Shown here piece by piece: positions 17,813-26,410 of a DNA stretch of 64,000 nt. Source of the stretch: Shinella zoogloeoides (GTDB taxonomy: Bacteria; Pseudomonadota; Alphaproteobacteria; Rhizobiales; Rhizobiaceae); the NCBI RefSeq assembly GCF_033705735.1, contig NZ_CP131130.1, positions 1,925,001 to 1,989,000 on the forward strand, read 5' to 3'. The notes beneath the pieces were generated by a model. It saw nothing but the letters and a program-made list of their open reading frames with translations. It made no database searches and was not told the DNA's origin. Position numbers and translations under genes: made by a program. Position 1 is the first letter of the stretch; every line of letters starts with the position of its first letter.

Positions 17813-18442
17813 TTGAGATCGGTGCTCTTCGATGTGGATGGCGTCCTCGTCCATGGCTATACGGGGCAGACGGAACGCCGCCGCCGATGGGACGAGCACC
17901 TGCTTGCCGATCTCGGCATCGATCCGGCGGCATTCCGCGATCTCTTCATCAAGCAGGCCTTCGAGAAAGAGGTCCTGACGGGCCGCAAGGCGCTGCTTTC
18001 GGCCCTCGAAGAAGTCCTTCCGCAACTGGGTTTTCTTGGCTCACCCTTCGTCGTCGCCAGCTATTGGCTGGATCGCGACAGTCACCTGAACCGGCAATTG
18101 CTGGATGTCGTCCGCCGCCTCCGGCGGACGGGACGCGCCCGCCTCTATGTCGCGACCAACCAGGAACACCTGCGCGCGTTCCATCTCTGGAACAGGCACG
18201 GCTTCGAGAACCTGTTCGATGATATGTTTCACGCGGCCCGGTTCGGCGCGCTGAAGCCCATGCGCGCCTTCTTCGAGCGCGCCGCGGAAATCCTCGGGCC
18301 CCAGGACGAACCGCCCCTCTTCTTCGACGATTCGGAGGCGGTGGTGCAGGCCGCCAGCGCCTTCGGGTGGGAGGGCATCCTCTATCGCGGGCTCACGGAC
18401 TGCACCGCTCACCCCTGGATTTCAACAATCCTGTCGCAGTAA
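17813..18442 (+). CDS. HAD family hydrolase
   Basis: A 209-residue HAD-superfamily phosphatase. Motif I is FDVDGVL at residues 5-11 (the nucleophile and acid/base aspartates), motif II lies in LYVATNQEH, motif III lysine in GALKPMRAF, and motif IV is FFDDSE. The cap is of the subfamily I alpha-helical type. The start is TTG at 17813 with AAGGGG eight bases upstream; no ATG would keep motif I. The substrate, a small phosphate ester, is unknown. Confidence 0.88.
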   Translation: MRSVLFDVDGVLVHGYTGQTERRRRWDEHLLADLGIDPAAFRDLFIKQAFEKEVLTGRKALLSALEEVLPQLGFLGSPFVVASYWLDRDSHLNRQLLDVVRRLRRTGRARLYVATNQEHLRAFHLWNRHGFENLFDDMFHAARFGALKPMRAFFERAAEILGPQDEPPLFFDDSEAVVQAASAFGWEGILYRGLTDCTAHPWISTILSQ

Positions 18443-18485
18443 TCCTGAAAAACGCACCACCGCCGGGCCCGGACCGATACGCGCC

Positions 18486-19262
18486 CTACCCCCGCCCGAC
18501 GAATGGCATGTTGGTCGCCATGACCGTCATGGTCAGCACGTTGGCGTCGAGCGGCAGGCTGGCCATGTAGACGACCGCGTCGGCGACGTGGCTGACCGAC
18601 ATGGTCGGCTCGGAGGCGATCTCGCCGTTGGCCTGCAGAACGCCGGCATTCATGCGGGAGGTCATGTCCGTTGCCGCATTGCCAATGTCGATCTGACCGC
18701 AGGCGATATCGTATTTGCGCCCGTCGAGCGCGGTCGACTTGGTGAGGCCGGTGATGGCGTGCTTCGTCGCGGTATAGGGCGCGGAATTGGGGCGCGGCGC
18801 GGTCGCGGAAATCGAGCCGTTGTTGATGATGCGCCCGCCGCGCGGGCTCTGGTCCTTCATGATGCGGAAGGCCTGCTGGGTGCAGAGAAACGCGCCGGTG
18901 AGGTTCGCGGCGAGGATGCTCGACCATTCCTCGAAGGGAATGTCCTCCAGCAATGCCGGCGAGACATTGGAGCCGGCATTGTTGACGAGAACGTCGAGCC
19001 GGCCGAATTCCTGCTTCACCTCGGCAAAGACGGCCGCCACCTGCAAGGGATCGCCGACGTCGCAGGCGATGCCCCGCACGGGATTGCCCGTCGCCGCAGC
19101 GATCTCCCCCGCCGCCGTCTCCAGCACGGCAAGCCGCCGCCCGGTAATGACGACGGCATAGCCTTCGGCGCTGAGGGCGCGCGCGATTGCAAGGCCGATG
19201 CCTGTTCCGCCGCCCGTCACGAGTGCTATCCTGCCCTTGCCGGTGCTGCCCCATTGCGTCAT
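18486..19262 (-). CDS. SDR family oxidoreductase
   Basis: A 258-residue short-chain dehydrogenase/reductase. The NAD(P)-binding motif is TGGGTGIG near residue 16, followed by the NNAG motif (VLVNNAGS) and the active-site YTATK with an upstream serine in NGSISATAP. It converges on the HAD hydrolase gene. No neighbour points to a pathway, so the substrate is unknown. Confidence 0.92.
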   Translation of the reverse strand: MTQWGSTGKGRIALVTGGGTGIGLAIARALSAEGYAVVITGRRLAVLETAAGEIAAATGNPVRGIACDVGDPLQVAAVFAEVKQEFGRLDVLVNNAGSNVSPALLEDIPFEEWSSILAANLTGAFLCTQQAFRIMKDQSPRGGRIINNGSISATAPRPNSAPYTATKHAITGLTKSTALDGRKYDIACGQIDIGNAATDMTSRMNAGVLQANGEIASEPTMSVSHVADAVVYMASLPLDANVLTMTVMATNMPFVGRG

Positions 19263-19349
19263 GTCGGGTTCCTCCTCAGAATCGATGCCACAGGCCTTAT
19301 GAGGACCTATCGCCCCGCACCGGGAAAGTCACCTCAGGACATGAATAGA

Positions 19350-19382
19350 CCGCCCGAAGCCAGAATACGCGGCTTCGGGCGG
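19350..19382. other. 12-bp perfect inverted repeat in an intergenic region
   Basis: ccgcccgaagcc and its exact reverse complement are separated by 9 bases. It is not followed by a T run on either strand, so it is not a convincing terminator. It lies between a short leftward gene ending at 19449 and the divergent side of the SDR gene. It may be a regulator site or a structured RNA end. Confidence 0.5.
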
Positions 19383-19448
19383 CAGCTCCGTGATCATGAC
19401 ATGTCATTGGCGCAATACGCAGTACAAACCCGCGCCATAAGCTTACGA

Positions 19449-19670
19449 TCAGGAGTGAAGCAGGACACGCTCGCGGCGCTCGTTCATCGCCGTCAGCTCT
19501 TCATGGATGTGGATATTCCGTGCCTCGTCCATCGCCGCGGCAATGGTCTGGCTGATTACGCGAACGCTGTTTTCTGAAAGAAGCGGCGACCCGCCGCGAG
19601 ATTCTGCTGCATGCAACTTGCAAAGTGCGCTGGCCAGAAGCCGCGCATATTCCTCCGGTTTGCGACCCAT
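19449..19670 (-). CDS. Hypothetical short protein
   Basis: A 73-residue mostly helical, charged protein (starting MGRKPEEYARLL). The start at 19670 has a GGTGGGG-like site upstream; an alternative ATG at 19721 adds 17 residues. No family is recognised. The flanks on both sides are A+T-rich and non-coding, and the A/T-rich stretch at 19700-19780 could hold its promoter. It could also be spurious. Confidence 0.4.
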   Translation of the reverse strand: MGRKPEEYARLLASALCKLHAAESRGGSPLLSENSVRVISQTIAAAMDEARNIHIHEELTAMNERRERVLLHS

Positions 19671-19841
19671 GTTCCCCACCAGTTTTTGATTATGGCCACA
19701 TAAAACCACAATATTGGGCATAAAGCCACAACTTTCTCACATGCTAATACAAAAAAATAGCCGGAACCGCCCGACTGTTGCAAGCGGGAAACACCGGAAA
19801 ACCGGGCTGTCCGGAAATGGGTCAGGCCTGCTGCCGCCCCC

Positions 19842-21200
19842 TCAGCTCCGTGTGGGAAACACGATCTCGGCCTGGAAGCCGTCGGGCATGCCGGGGATGG
19901 GCGAGGTCAGGACGAGGCTCGCCTGCATCTGCCCCAGGAGCCGCTCGGCGATGGACAGGCCGAGGCCGGAACCGGCCGCAAGGGTCCTGCCGCGGGCAAA
20001 GCGCTTGCGCACGGCGGCAAGCTCCTCGTCGCTCATGCGTGGGGCGCCGTTGCGGATGCGCACATCGCCCGCCCCGGTGAGGTGAATGTCGACCGGCGCA
20101 TCGGCCCGCCCGTGCAGCAGCGCATTTTCGATGAGATTGCGCAGCACGATGGCGAAGGCGTCCGCCTCGCCCTCGTGCAGGACGGGCGCGGCAAGGTCGC
20201 TTGCGAGACGGATGCGTCCGGCATCGGCCGAGGCGCGCTGGAAATCGGTGACGACGACACGGGCGACATCGGCGACGTCGAAGGTGTTTTCCGTCATGCC
20301 GATGCCCGCCTCGGCGCGGGCGAGCTGCAGCAGCTTTTCCGTAAGCTTGGTCAGCTTCTGCAGCGAGGCTTCGATCTGCTGGGCGCGCGCGCGTTCCGGC
20401 ACATCAGTCAGCTCGGAGAGGAGAAGTTGCGTCTGCGCCAGCGCGCCTGCGATCGGCGTGCGCAGCTCATGGGCGCTGTTGGAGGTGAATTCGCGCTCGG
20501 CCGCAAGGACCGCGCGCAGGCGGGCAAGCAGGAGATTGACCGAGCGGAGGATCGGCCGCAGCTCCTGCGGCAGACCCACCGCCTCGATGGCGGCGAGATT
20601 GCCGCCATCCTTCTCGCCGATCGCCGCGCGCAACGTTTCGACCGGCGCCAGAACACGGCGCACGATGAACCAGACGGCCGTGATGGTGAGGGGAACGATG
20701 AGCAGCACGGGCAGGAGCAGGGCGAGCGAACCCTCCCGCGTCGCCTCCCGCCGCTCCTTCGCCGAATCCTGCACCTGCACGAAGATCGTCTCGTCCAGCG
20801 TCGCAGCCGTGTAGATGCGGCCCTTGCGCCCTTCCCAGAATCCCACCTTGAGCGGCGCGCCGAAGGGATCGACGGGCGCGGTGTGCGAATGCAGCAGCAC
20901 CCTGCCCGTCTCGTCGCGCACCTGATAGGTCAGGTATTCCTCCTCGGAGGGGCCGCGCGTCGCCTCGATGCGCAACGGGGCGTTCGGCTCGTCGCGATGC
21001 CTCAGGTCATCGACCACCAGCGGCACGAGGCGCTCGGCGGTCTCCTGCAGGGCGCTGTCGAAAATCTCGCCGAACTCGTCATGCATGACGAAGGCGCCGA
21101 AGCCGACGGCGACGAGCCAGAGCAGCGTGATCGTCGCCGTGATCCACAGCATGAGCTGGCCGGCAAGGCTCCTTCCCCCTCTCATCGGCCCGCCTCTCAT
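19842..21200 (-). CDS. Sensor histidine kinase, PmrB/BasS-like
   Basis: A 452-residue membrane kinase. Segments at about residues 10-35 and 160-185 flank a periplasmic sensor region. A HAMP-like linker follows, then the H-box NSAHELRTPIAGALAQ, the N-box NLIENALLHG and the G-box AAGSGLGLSIAERLL. Its ATG at 21200 overlaps the response regulator stop by ATGA. The gene order eptA, regulator, kinase is the same as pmrCAB/eptA-basRS of enterobacteria, where the kinase senses metal or cationic-peptide stress. That specific signal is inferred from order, not from the sensor sequence. Confidence 0.9.
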   Translation of the reverse strand: MRGGPMRGGRSLAGQLMLWITATITLLWLVAVGFGAFVMHDEFGEIFDSALQETAERLVPLVVDDLRHRDEPNAPLRIEATRGPSEEEYLTYQVRDETGRVLLHSHTAPVDPFGAPLKVGFWEGRKGRIYTAATLDETIFVQVQDSAKERREATREGSLALLLPVLLIVPLTITAVWFIVRRVLAPVETLRAAIGEKDGGNLAAIEAVGLPQELRPILRSVNLLLARLRAVLAAEREFTSNSAHELRTPIAGALAQTQLLLSELTDVPERARAQQIEASLQKLTKLTEKLLQLARAEAGIGMTENTFDVADVARVVVTDFQRASADAGRIRLASDLAAPVLHEGEADAFAIVLRNLIENALLHGRADAPVDIHLTGAGDVRIRNGAPRMSDEELAAVRKRFARGRTLAAGSGLGLSIAERLLGQMQASLVLTSPIPGMPDGFQAEIVFPTRS

Positions 21201-21871
21201 CGGCCGAGCCTGTAGCCGATGCCGCGCAGGGTCTCCACGCAGCCCTTGCCGAGCTTCTTGCGCAGCCGGCTCACATAGACCTCCACCGTGTTGCTTTCGA
21301 TTTCCGAGCCGAAGGCATAGAGCGCCTCCTCGATCTGCCCCTTGGAGACGATGGCATCGGGCCGGGCGGCAAGCCGCGCCAGCACCGCCCATTCCCGGCT
21401 GGAAAGATCGACCGGCTCGCCCTCGCGCAGCACCCGGCGATCGGCAAGCTGGATCGTCAGCGGCCCGGCCTCCACCAAGGGAAGGGCCGTGCCGGCATAA
21501 CGCCGGGCGACGGCCAGCATGCGCGCATTGAGCTCGCCGAGGTTGAAGGGCTTGACGAGATAATCGTCCGCCCCGCTGTTCAGCCCCTCGATGCGGTCGG
21601 AGATCTGGTCGTGTGCGGTGAGGATGATGACGGGCGTGATGGCACCGGCCCGGCGCAGGTCCGTCAGCAGCGAAATCCCGCTGCCGTCCGGCAGGCGCAG
21701 GTCGAGCAGAATGAGGTCGTAGGCAACCGTGTCCGTCGCCGTGCGGCCGTCGTCCAGCGTCTGCATCCAGTCGACGGCATGACCGAGCCCGGCCACATAA
21801 TCACGCACCGCCTCGCCCAGAACGGCGTCGTCCTCGATCAGCAGAACTCTCAATCGCCCGGCACTCCGCAT
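21197..21871 (-). CDS. OmpR-family response regulator, PmrA/BasR-like
   Basis: A 224-residue response regulator. The receiver domain has LRVLLIEDDAVLG, the phosphorylated aspartate in DLILLDLRLPDGSG and the conserved lysine in DYLVKPFNLGEL. A C-terminal winged helix (about 125-220) includes SNTVEVYVSRLRKKLG. The start at 21871 (MRSAGRL) is the closest ATG to the receiver domain; a TTG eight codons further in is an alternative. It is 78 bases downstream of the eptA-like gene and overlaps its kinase. Confidence 0.9.
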   Translation of the reverse strand: MRSAGRLRVLLIEDDAVLGEAVRDYVAGLGHAVDWMQTLDDGRTATDTVAYDLILLDLRLPDGSGISLLTDLRRAGAITPVIILTAHDQISDRIEGLNSGADDYLVKPFNLGELNARMLAVARRYAGTALPLVEAGPLTIQLADRRVLREGEPVDLSSREWAVLARLAARPDAIVSKGQIEEALYAFGSEIESNTVEVYVSRLRKKLGKGCVETLRGIGYRLGR

Positions 21872-21949
21872 CGCGGCGGCGCATTGACCGCCGCCGCCTT
21901 CCGAATCCGGACGATACATGGGCAGGAGCCGTCTTGCCATGCCCATCGT

Positions 21950-23587
21950 TCAGGACGTAGCACCCTCGCGGCAGCCGGAGACGATGTCGAGGGACGGATC
22001 GCGCACAGTGGTATCGACCCGCATCATGCCGAGCACGGTGTGGAAGAGGTTGTCGTGCGATTGCGGTTCCCTGGTCTTGCCTTCAAGGCAGGCAGCGGAA
22101 TAGGCCGCCTTCTCGTCCTTGCCGAGCCAGAGCACGAAGGGCACATGGGTCTGATGGCTCGGCGCGATCATGTAGGGCGCGCCGTGCAGGTAGAGGCCCA
22201 GCTCTCCGAGCGATTCGCCATGGTCGGACATGTAGAGCATGGAGACGTCGAGGCGGTCCTCCTGCTTCTGCAGCCGGTCGATCACGCTTGCAAGGATGTG
22301 GTCGGTATAGGCGATCGTATTGTCATAGGCGTTGACGATCTCCTCCTTCGTGCAGTCGGAGAACTCGGCGCTGCGGCATTCCGGCTGGAAGTGGCGGAAC
22401 GCCTCGGGATAGCGCTGGTAATAGGCCGGACCGTGGCTGCCGATCTGGTGCAGCACCAGCACCGTGTCCCGGTTCACCGAGCCGATCCAGCCGTCCAGCG
22501 CATCGATCAGCACCTGATCCTGGCACTCGCCGCCCGAGCAATAGGCCGGATTGCCGTTCTTGATCAGCGACTGCTCCTTCACGCGCTTGGCGATTTCCTT
22601 GTCGCCGGTATTGTTGTCCCACCATTCGACATCGACGCCGGCATGGGAGAGCACGTCGAGCAAGTTCTGCGTCGCGAGCCCCTTGCGGTGCGTATAGTCG
22701 GAGCGGGTATAGACGGAGAACATGCAGGGCAGCGAGACGGCGGTCGCCGTGCCGCAGCTCGTCGTGTCGGGGAAGTAGAGGATATCCTTCCTGGCCAGTT
22801 CGGGATTGGTATCGCGCTCATAGCCGCCGAGCGAGAAATTGTCGGCGCGCGCGGTCTCGCCGGCAACGACGATCATGAGGCGCGGCTTGCGCTGGCCAAG
22901 CGGCGCGTCGCTGACACGCGCATCCTCGCCGAGCGGTGCGGCCACCACATTCAGGTCGCCGGACTGGCCGGCCGCGAACTGGACGGCGGTGACGAGCGGC
23001 ACGATGGGATTGAGCGTCTCGAACCAGTCGTGATGCGCCCTGACGGCGGCGGCATAGACGCGGGCGTGGGAGAGCCCCGCGACGAGCGCGACGACAAGCG
23101 CCGGCACGATGACGGCAAGGTTGCCGCGCACCTTGCCGAAGAAGGTGCGGTGGCGGACCTTCACCCAGATCAGAAGGAGCGAGGGCAACACGCCATAGGC
23201 CAGCATGTGGATGACGAAGCCCGGCGTGATGAGATGGCCGGCTTCCGCGCTGTTCGTCTCGGCGGCATTGCGGATCATCTCGATGTCGATGACGACGCCG
23301 AAGCGGTCCATGAACCAGGCGCCCGCGGCGCTTGCGAGGATGAGCGCGATGAAGAGCGGCTTCATCACATATTTCAGCGAAACGGCGACGCAGAGCGCGA
23401 TGTAAAGGCAGGCGACCCCAAGGGCGATGGACGCGAAGGTGGTGGGACGGCCCTCAAGATAGGACCAGCCCTTCGACCAGAAGCTCCAGTTCGTGAGCGC
23501 CAGAAGATAAAGCGCCGTCAGGATGCTGACGGTAACGCTGCCAAGTTCAGGCCGCCAGAGGGAGAAGCGGCCGGTTCCTTCGCGCAT
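21950..23587 (-). CDS. Phosphoethanolamine transferase, EptA-like
   Basis: A 545-residue inner-membrane enzyme that adds phosphoethanolamine to lipid A. About five N-terminal membrane segments (residues 20-185) are followed by a periplasmic alkaline-phosphatase-type domain. Its VVAGETARADNFSL stretch carries the metal-binding glutamate, SCGTATAVSLPCMFS the nucleophile threonine, and MSDHGESLGE the metal ligands near residue 440. The start at 23587 has GAAAGGA upstream; the open frame to 23659 lacks this. It heads a three-gene cluster with a response regulator and kinase. Lipid A modification lowers surface negative charge and is linked to polymyxin tolerance. Confidence 0.9.
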   Translation of the reverse strand: MREGTGRFSLWRPELGSVTVSILTALYLLALTNWSFWSKGWSYLEGRPTTFASIALGVACLYIALCVAVSLKYVMKPLFIALILASAAGAWFMDRFGVVIDIEMIRNAAETNSAEAGHLITPGFVIHMLAYGVLPSLLLIWVKVRHRTFFGKVRGNLAVIVPALVVALVAGLSHARVYAAAVRAHHDWFETLNPIVPLVTAVQFAAGQSGDLNVVAAPLGEDARVSDAPLGQRKPRLMIVVAGETARADNFSLGGYERDTNPELARKDILYFPDTTSCGTATAVSLPCMFSVYTRSDYTHRKGLATQNLLDVLSHAGVDVEWWDNNTGDKEIAKRVKEQSLIKNGNPAYCSGGECQDQVLIDALDGWIGSVNRDTVLVLHQIGSHGPAYYQRYPEAFRHFQPECRSAEFSDCTKEEIVNAYDNTIAYTDHILASVIDRLQKQEDRLDVSMLYMSDHGESLGELGLYLHGAPYMIAPSHQTHVPFVLWLGKDEKAAYSAACLEGKTREPQSHDNLFHTVLGMMRVDTTVRDPSLDIVSGCREGATS

Positions 23588-23746
23588 GAATGGTCCTTTC
23601 ACGTCAAATCGGGCAAGGCCGCGCACGGTCCGCCATTTTGTTTCCCCCTGCCCCGCCAAGCTGACAGCCGCCTGAACGATCCGGCCGCGTTCAGCCCGAT
23701 GTCAGGTTTTCACCGGATAAACCGGTACTGGAATGCGAGGTGATAC

Positions 23747-23890
23747 GTGAAACCCAGACTGCTTTATCCCGGCGCGTTGTTCGTCGGCGCCCTGGTCTTT
23801 TTGGTCCTGGCCATCCCGCTCGCCCAGACCCAGTTCGCAAGATCGCACAGCGAAGACCTGCAGAGGGCTTTCGCTTGGCGGAGCGACTGA
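23747..23890 (+). CDS. Small single-span membrane protein (47 residues)
   Basis: A GTG start at 23747 with gaggtg just upstream opens a 47-codon frame ending TGA 23888-23890. Residues 8-26 form one membrane helix (a run of Phe, Val, Leu, Ala), with a basic N-terminus (MKPRLL) and a charged tail ending AFAWRSD. It lies between the eptA-like gene and a glutathione S-transferase gene, on the strand of the latter. No family is recognised. Confidence 0.5.
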   Translation: MKPRLLYPGALFVGALVFLVLAIPLAQTQFARSHSEDLQRAFAWRSD

Positions 23891-23943
23891 CGGTCCGGAA
23901 CCATGCAGGTCCCGCCCGAGGTCGGGAAACTGCTGCGCCTTGA

Positions 23944-23972
23944 AAATCCGATTGCAAAGTGCAATCGGATTT
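23944..23972. other. 13-bp perfect inverted repeat upstream of a GST gene
   Basis: aaatccgattgca and its exact reverse complement are separated by aag. It ends 31 bases before the GST start codon and begins 53 bases after the small membrane gene stop. It could be a terminator of the small gene (weak T run), an operator, or a 5' UTR stem. Confidence 0.6.
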
Positions 23973-24003
23973 GCGACAAAGGCATGGCAAACGGGAGGTT
24001 GCC

Positions 24004-24663
24004 ATGAAGCCGGTTCTCTATGCCCATCCCTTTTCAAGCTACTGCCAGAAGGCGCTGACGGCGCTTTATGAAAACGGCACGGATTTCGAGTATCGCATGC
24101 TCGACCATGCCCAGCCGGAAACGCTTGCCGATTTCGAGGCGCGCTGGCCGATCAAGCGGTTCCCCATCCTCGTCGACGGCGACCGCACGATCGTCGAGGC
24201 GACCATCGTCATCGAATATCTGGGACTGCGCTATCCGGGGCCCGTGAAGCTCATCCCGGACGATCCTGACGCGGCGATCGAGGTGCGCATGCTCGACCGC
24301 TTCTTCGACAATTACATCTCGACGCCGCAGCAGAAGATCGTCTTCGACGCCATCCGCTCCGAGCCGGACCGCGACCCCTACGGCGTCGAGGAGGCGCGGC
24401 GGATGCTGGAGCGCGCCTATGCCTGGCTCGACCGGCACATGGAAGGCCGAGAATGGGCCGCGGGCGAGGTCTTCACGCTCGCTGATTGCGGCGCCGGCCC
24501 CTTCCTCTTCTACGCCGACTGGACCCATGCCATCGATCCGGGCTTTCGCAACGTACACGCCTATCGCCGGCGGCTGCTCGAACGCTCCGCCTTCGCCCGT
24601 GCGGTCGATGAAGGCAGGCCCTACCGGAAGTTCTTCCCGCTCGGCGCGCCGGACCGCGATTAG
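24004..24663 (+). CDS. Glutathione S-transferase family protein
   Basis: A 219-residue GST. The N-terminal thioredoxin-like domain (1-80) carries the catalytic region HPFSSYCQKALTAL and the glutathione-binding IVEATIVIEYL; an all-helical C-terminal domain follows. The ATG at 24004 with GGGAGG upstream gives the standard N-terminus MKPVLYAHPF. It is cytoplasmic and conjugates or reduces electrophiles with glutathione; the substrate is unknown. Confidence 0.9.
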   Translation: MKPVLYAHPFSSYCQKALTALYENGTDFEYRMLDHAQPETLADFEARWPIKRFPILVDGDRTIVEATIVIEYLGLRYPGPVKLIPDDPDAAIEVRMLDRFFDNYISTPQQKIVFDAIRSEPDRDPYGVEEARRMLERAYAWLDRHMEGREWAAGEVFTLADCGAGPFLFYADWTHAIDPGFRNVHAYRRRLLERSAFARAVDEGRPYRKFFPLGAPDRD

Positions 24664-24708
24664 GTCTATCCACCGGAAGCGCGAAAAGGCGCCGTTTGCA
24701 GGTCGCCC

Positions 24709-25071
24709 CTATCCCTTCGGGCAGTGCCGGCGCTCCGCCGGCTTCGCCTTCCGCTCGATGCCGGTCACGACGAGCGCGGAAGGGCCCTTTGCCTGCCGCA
24801 CGATATGGCCGCGCAGCACGAGGCGGCCATAATAGAGCGCATCCGTCTCGCGGATACGCTGCTGATCACTCGCCGAAAGCCTGCCGATATCCGGCGACGC
24901 CCCCTTCCACAGCTTGCCGGTCGCAAGATCGCGCACCGTCGTGGAAGGGCATGGCGCCTTGAAGCAGCGCAGGCCATTGTCGCAGGCGACATAGGCGCCG
25001 TCCCGCGCAGCGGACTGCGAGGCCGCGGCAAGAAGCAGGCAGGCGGCGAGTGCGGGAATCGTTGGGCGCAT
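24709..25071 (-). CDS. Exported small protein with conserved cysteines
   Basis: A 120-residue protein with a signal peptide (about 1-20, cleaved near SQSAARD). The mature part has four cysteines: CDNGLRCFKAPC near residue 30 and a final HCPKG. The rest is a short beta-rich domain with YYGRLVLRGHIV and SALVVTGIER. Homologous small periplasmic proteins occur across Rhizobiales without known function. The start at 25071 begins the signal peptide; longer in-frame starts add a basic stretch that spoils it. Confidence 0.65.
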   Translation of the reverse strand: MRPTIPALAACLLLAAASQSAARDGAYVACDNGLRCFKAPCPSTTVRDLATGKLWKGASPDIGRLSASDQQRIRETDALYYGRLVLRGHIVRQAKGPSALVVTGIERKAKPAERRHCPKG

Positions 25072-25171
25072 GCGGCATTCTCCCGGTGATTTCGGGCAGT
25101 CTATGCCTTTCCCGGCAAAGGACAAACCCCGGCGTCCCGCCCTCCTCCGTTGGAGGAGCTTCAAACAGAAA

Positions 25172-25199
25172 GACCCCGGCGCCTTCCGGCGCCGGGGTC
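25172..25199 (-). terminator. Strong hairpin terminator of the leftward operon
   Basis: A perfect 12-bp G+C-rich stem (gaccccggcgcc) with a 4-base loop. On the minus strand it is followed by TCTTTCTGTTTG. It lies 20 bases beyond the stop of the HbpS/GlcG-like gene and ends that transcript. Confidence 0.8.
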
Positions 25200-25219
25200 G
25201 ATCATGGAACGCGCAATCC

Positions 25220-25705
25220 TTACTTCAGCTTGGCGCTGACGGCCTCGATGCCGGCGCGGGCGCATTCGTCGTCGATATCGCCGCTCGGCGCGCCGCCGAC
25301 GCCGATGGCGCCGATGGTTTCCTCACCCGCCTTCACCGGAACGCCGCCGGCGAGGACGAGGAAGCCCTCGATGGAAACGAGTTGCGCGGCAGCCGGGTTC
25401 TTGCCGACATTCTCGGCGATCTTCTGGGTCGGCGTGCGCATGGAAGCGGCGGTGAAAGCCTTGCGGATCGCGCTGTCGACGGTATGCGGGCCGGCGCGGT
25501 CTGCGCGCAGCACGGCGCGGGTGATGCCGGCGCGGTCGAGGACGGCGGCCGTCACGTTGAACTTCTTGGCGGCGCAGGCATTGACGGCGGCCTGGGCGGC
25601 TTCGACGGCGATGTCGAGCGGCATGTTGCGCTCGGTGAGCACGTCGGCATTGGCGGCGCCGGCGAAGGCGAGAGCGGCGAAGGCGGTAGCAACGAACTTC
25701 TTCAT
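25220..25705 (-). CDS. Exported HbpS/GlcG (DUF336)-family protein
   Basis: A 161-residue protein with a signal peptide (MKKFVATAFAALAFAGAANA) and a HbpS/GlcG domain. The domain shows MPLDIAVEAAQAAVNACAAKK, then SIRKAFTAASM and a GGVPVKAGEETIGAIGVGGA loop. The start at 25705 has GGAGA upstream; an ATG four codons earlier is weaker. In Streptomyces an extracellular HbpS binds haem and tunes the SenS/SenR two-component system. Here the gene lies 108 bases downstream of a kinase/regulator pair on the same strand, so a similar partnership is possible but unproven. Confidence 0.85.
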   Translation of the reverse strand: MKKFVATAFAALAFAGAANADVLTERNMPLDIAVEAAQAAVNACAAKKFNVTAAVLDRAGITRAVLRADRAGPHTVDSAIRKAFTAASMRTPTQKIAENVGKNPAAAQLVSIEGFLVLAGGVPVKAGEETIGAIGVGGAPSGDIDDECARAGIEAVSAKLK

Positions 25706-25813
25706 GTTGATCTCCATCTGGGGCCGCCCGGTCTCATCGGCGGCAACGACCCTCTTTTCGGAGATTTCCGCGTCCTAGGGTATCGGTGGACGGACGGAGC
25801 GGGGTCCGTAGGA

Positions 25814-26410
25814 CTACGGAGCCTGCCCGATCAGGGCGAGACGCGCGAACTCGGCGACCGAGGTCGTGCCGAGCTTCTGGGCGATGTTGGCGCGATGCGT
25901 ATCGACCGTGCGGGGTGACAGTTGCAGGCTGTCGGCGATCTCCTTCGTCGACCAGCCGCGCCCGACCATGTCCAACACCTCGCGCTCGCGATCGGTAAGC
26001 TGCGCCACCAGTTTCACCGCCTCGGCCTTCTCTGCATGCACGTCCAGAGCACCGGAAGCCTGCTGCAGGGCCTCGATCAGCACCTGCTCGTCGATGGGCT
26101 TGGTGAGGAAATCGACGACGCCCGCCTTGAAGGCGCGGCGGCAGGCATGCACGTCGCCATGGCCGGTGCAGATGATGGTGGGCCAGTCGCAGCCGATGGC
26201 GGCGAGCTTTTCGTGCAGTTGCAGGCCGGTGATGGCGGGCATGCGCAGGTCGAGCAGCAGCACGCCCGGCTTCAGTTTCGGCGCGCGGGCGAGGAAAGCG
26301 GTGGGATCGCCGAACGTCTCGATGCGGACGCCATAGGTGCCGAGCAGAAGCGACAGGGCACTGCGCACCCCCTCGTCGTCATCGACCAGATAGACCGGCG
26401 CCATCGTCAT
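25814..26410 (-). CDS. FixJ/NarL-type response regulator
   Basis: A 198-residue response regulator. The receiver domain has VYLVDDDEGVRSAL, aspartate in VLLLDLRMPAITG and lysine in DFLTKPID. A LuxR-type helix-turn-helix follows (LTDREREVLDMVGRG, then KEIADSLQLSPRTVDTHRANI). The start at 26410 overlaps the kinase stop by ATGA; a second ATG two codons later is also possible. It should be phosphorylated by the adjacent kinase; targets are probably the operon it lies in. Confidence 0.92.
   Translation of the reverse strand: MTMAPVYLVDDDEGVRSALSLLLGTYGVRIETFGDPTAFLARAPKLKPGVLLLDLRMPAITGLQLHEKLAAIGCDWPTIICTGHGDVHACRRAFKAGVVDFLTKPIDEQVLIEALQQASGALDVHAEKAEAVKLVAQLTDREREVLDMVGRGWSTKEIADSLQLSPRTVDTHRANIAQKLGTTSVAEFARLALIGQAP

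Noticed and set aside
21611..23743. Very long open frame antisense to the eptA-like gene and regulator
   Set aside because: A shadow of the real genes, with no domain and an abnormal composition.
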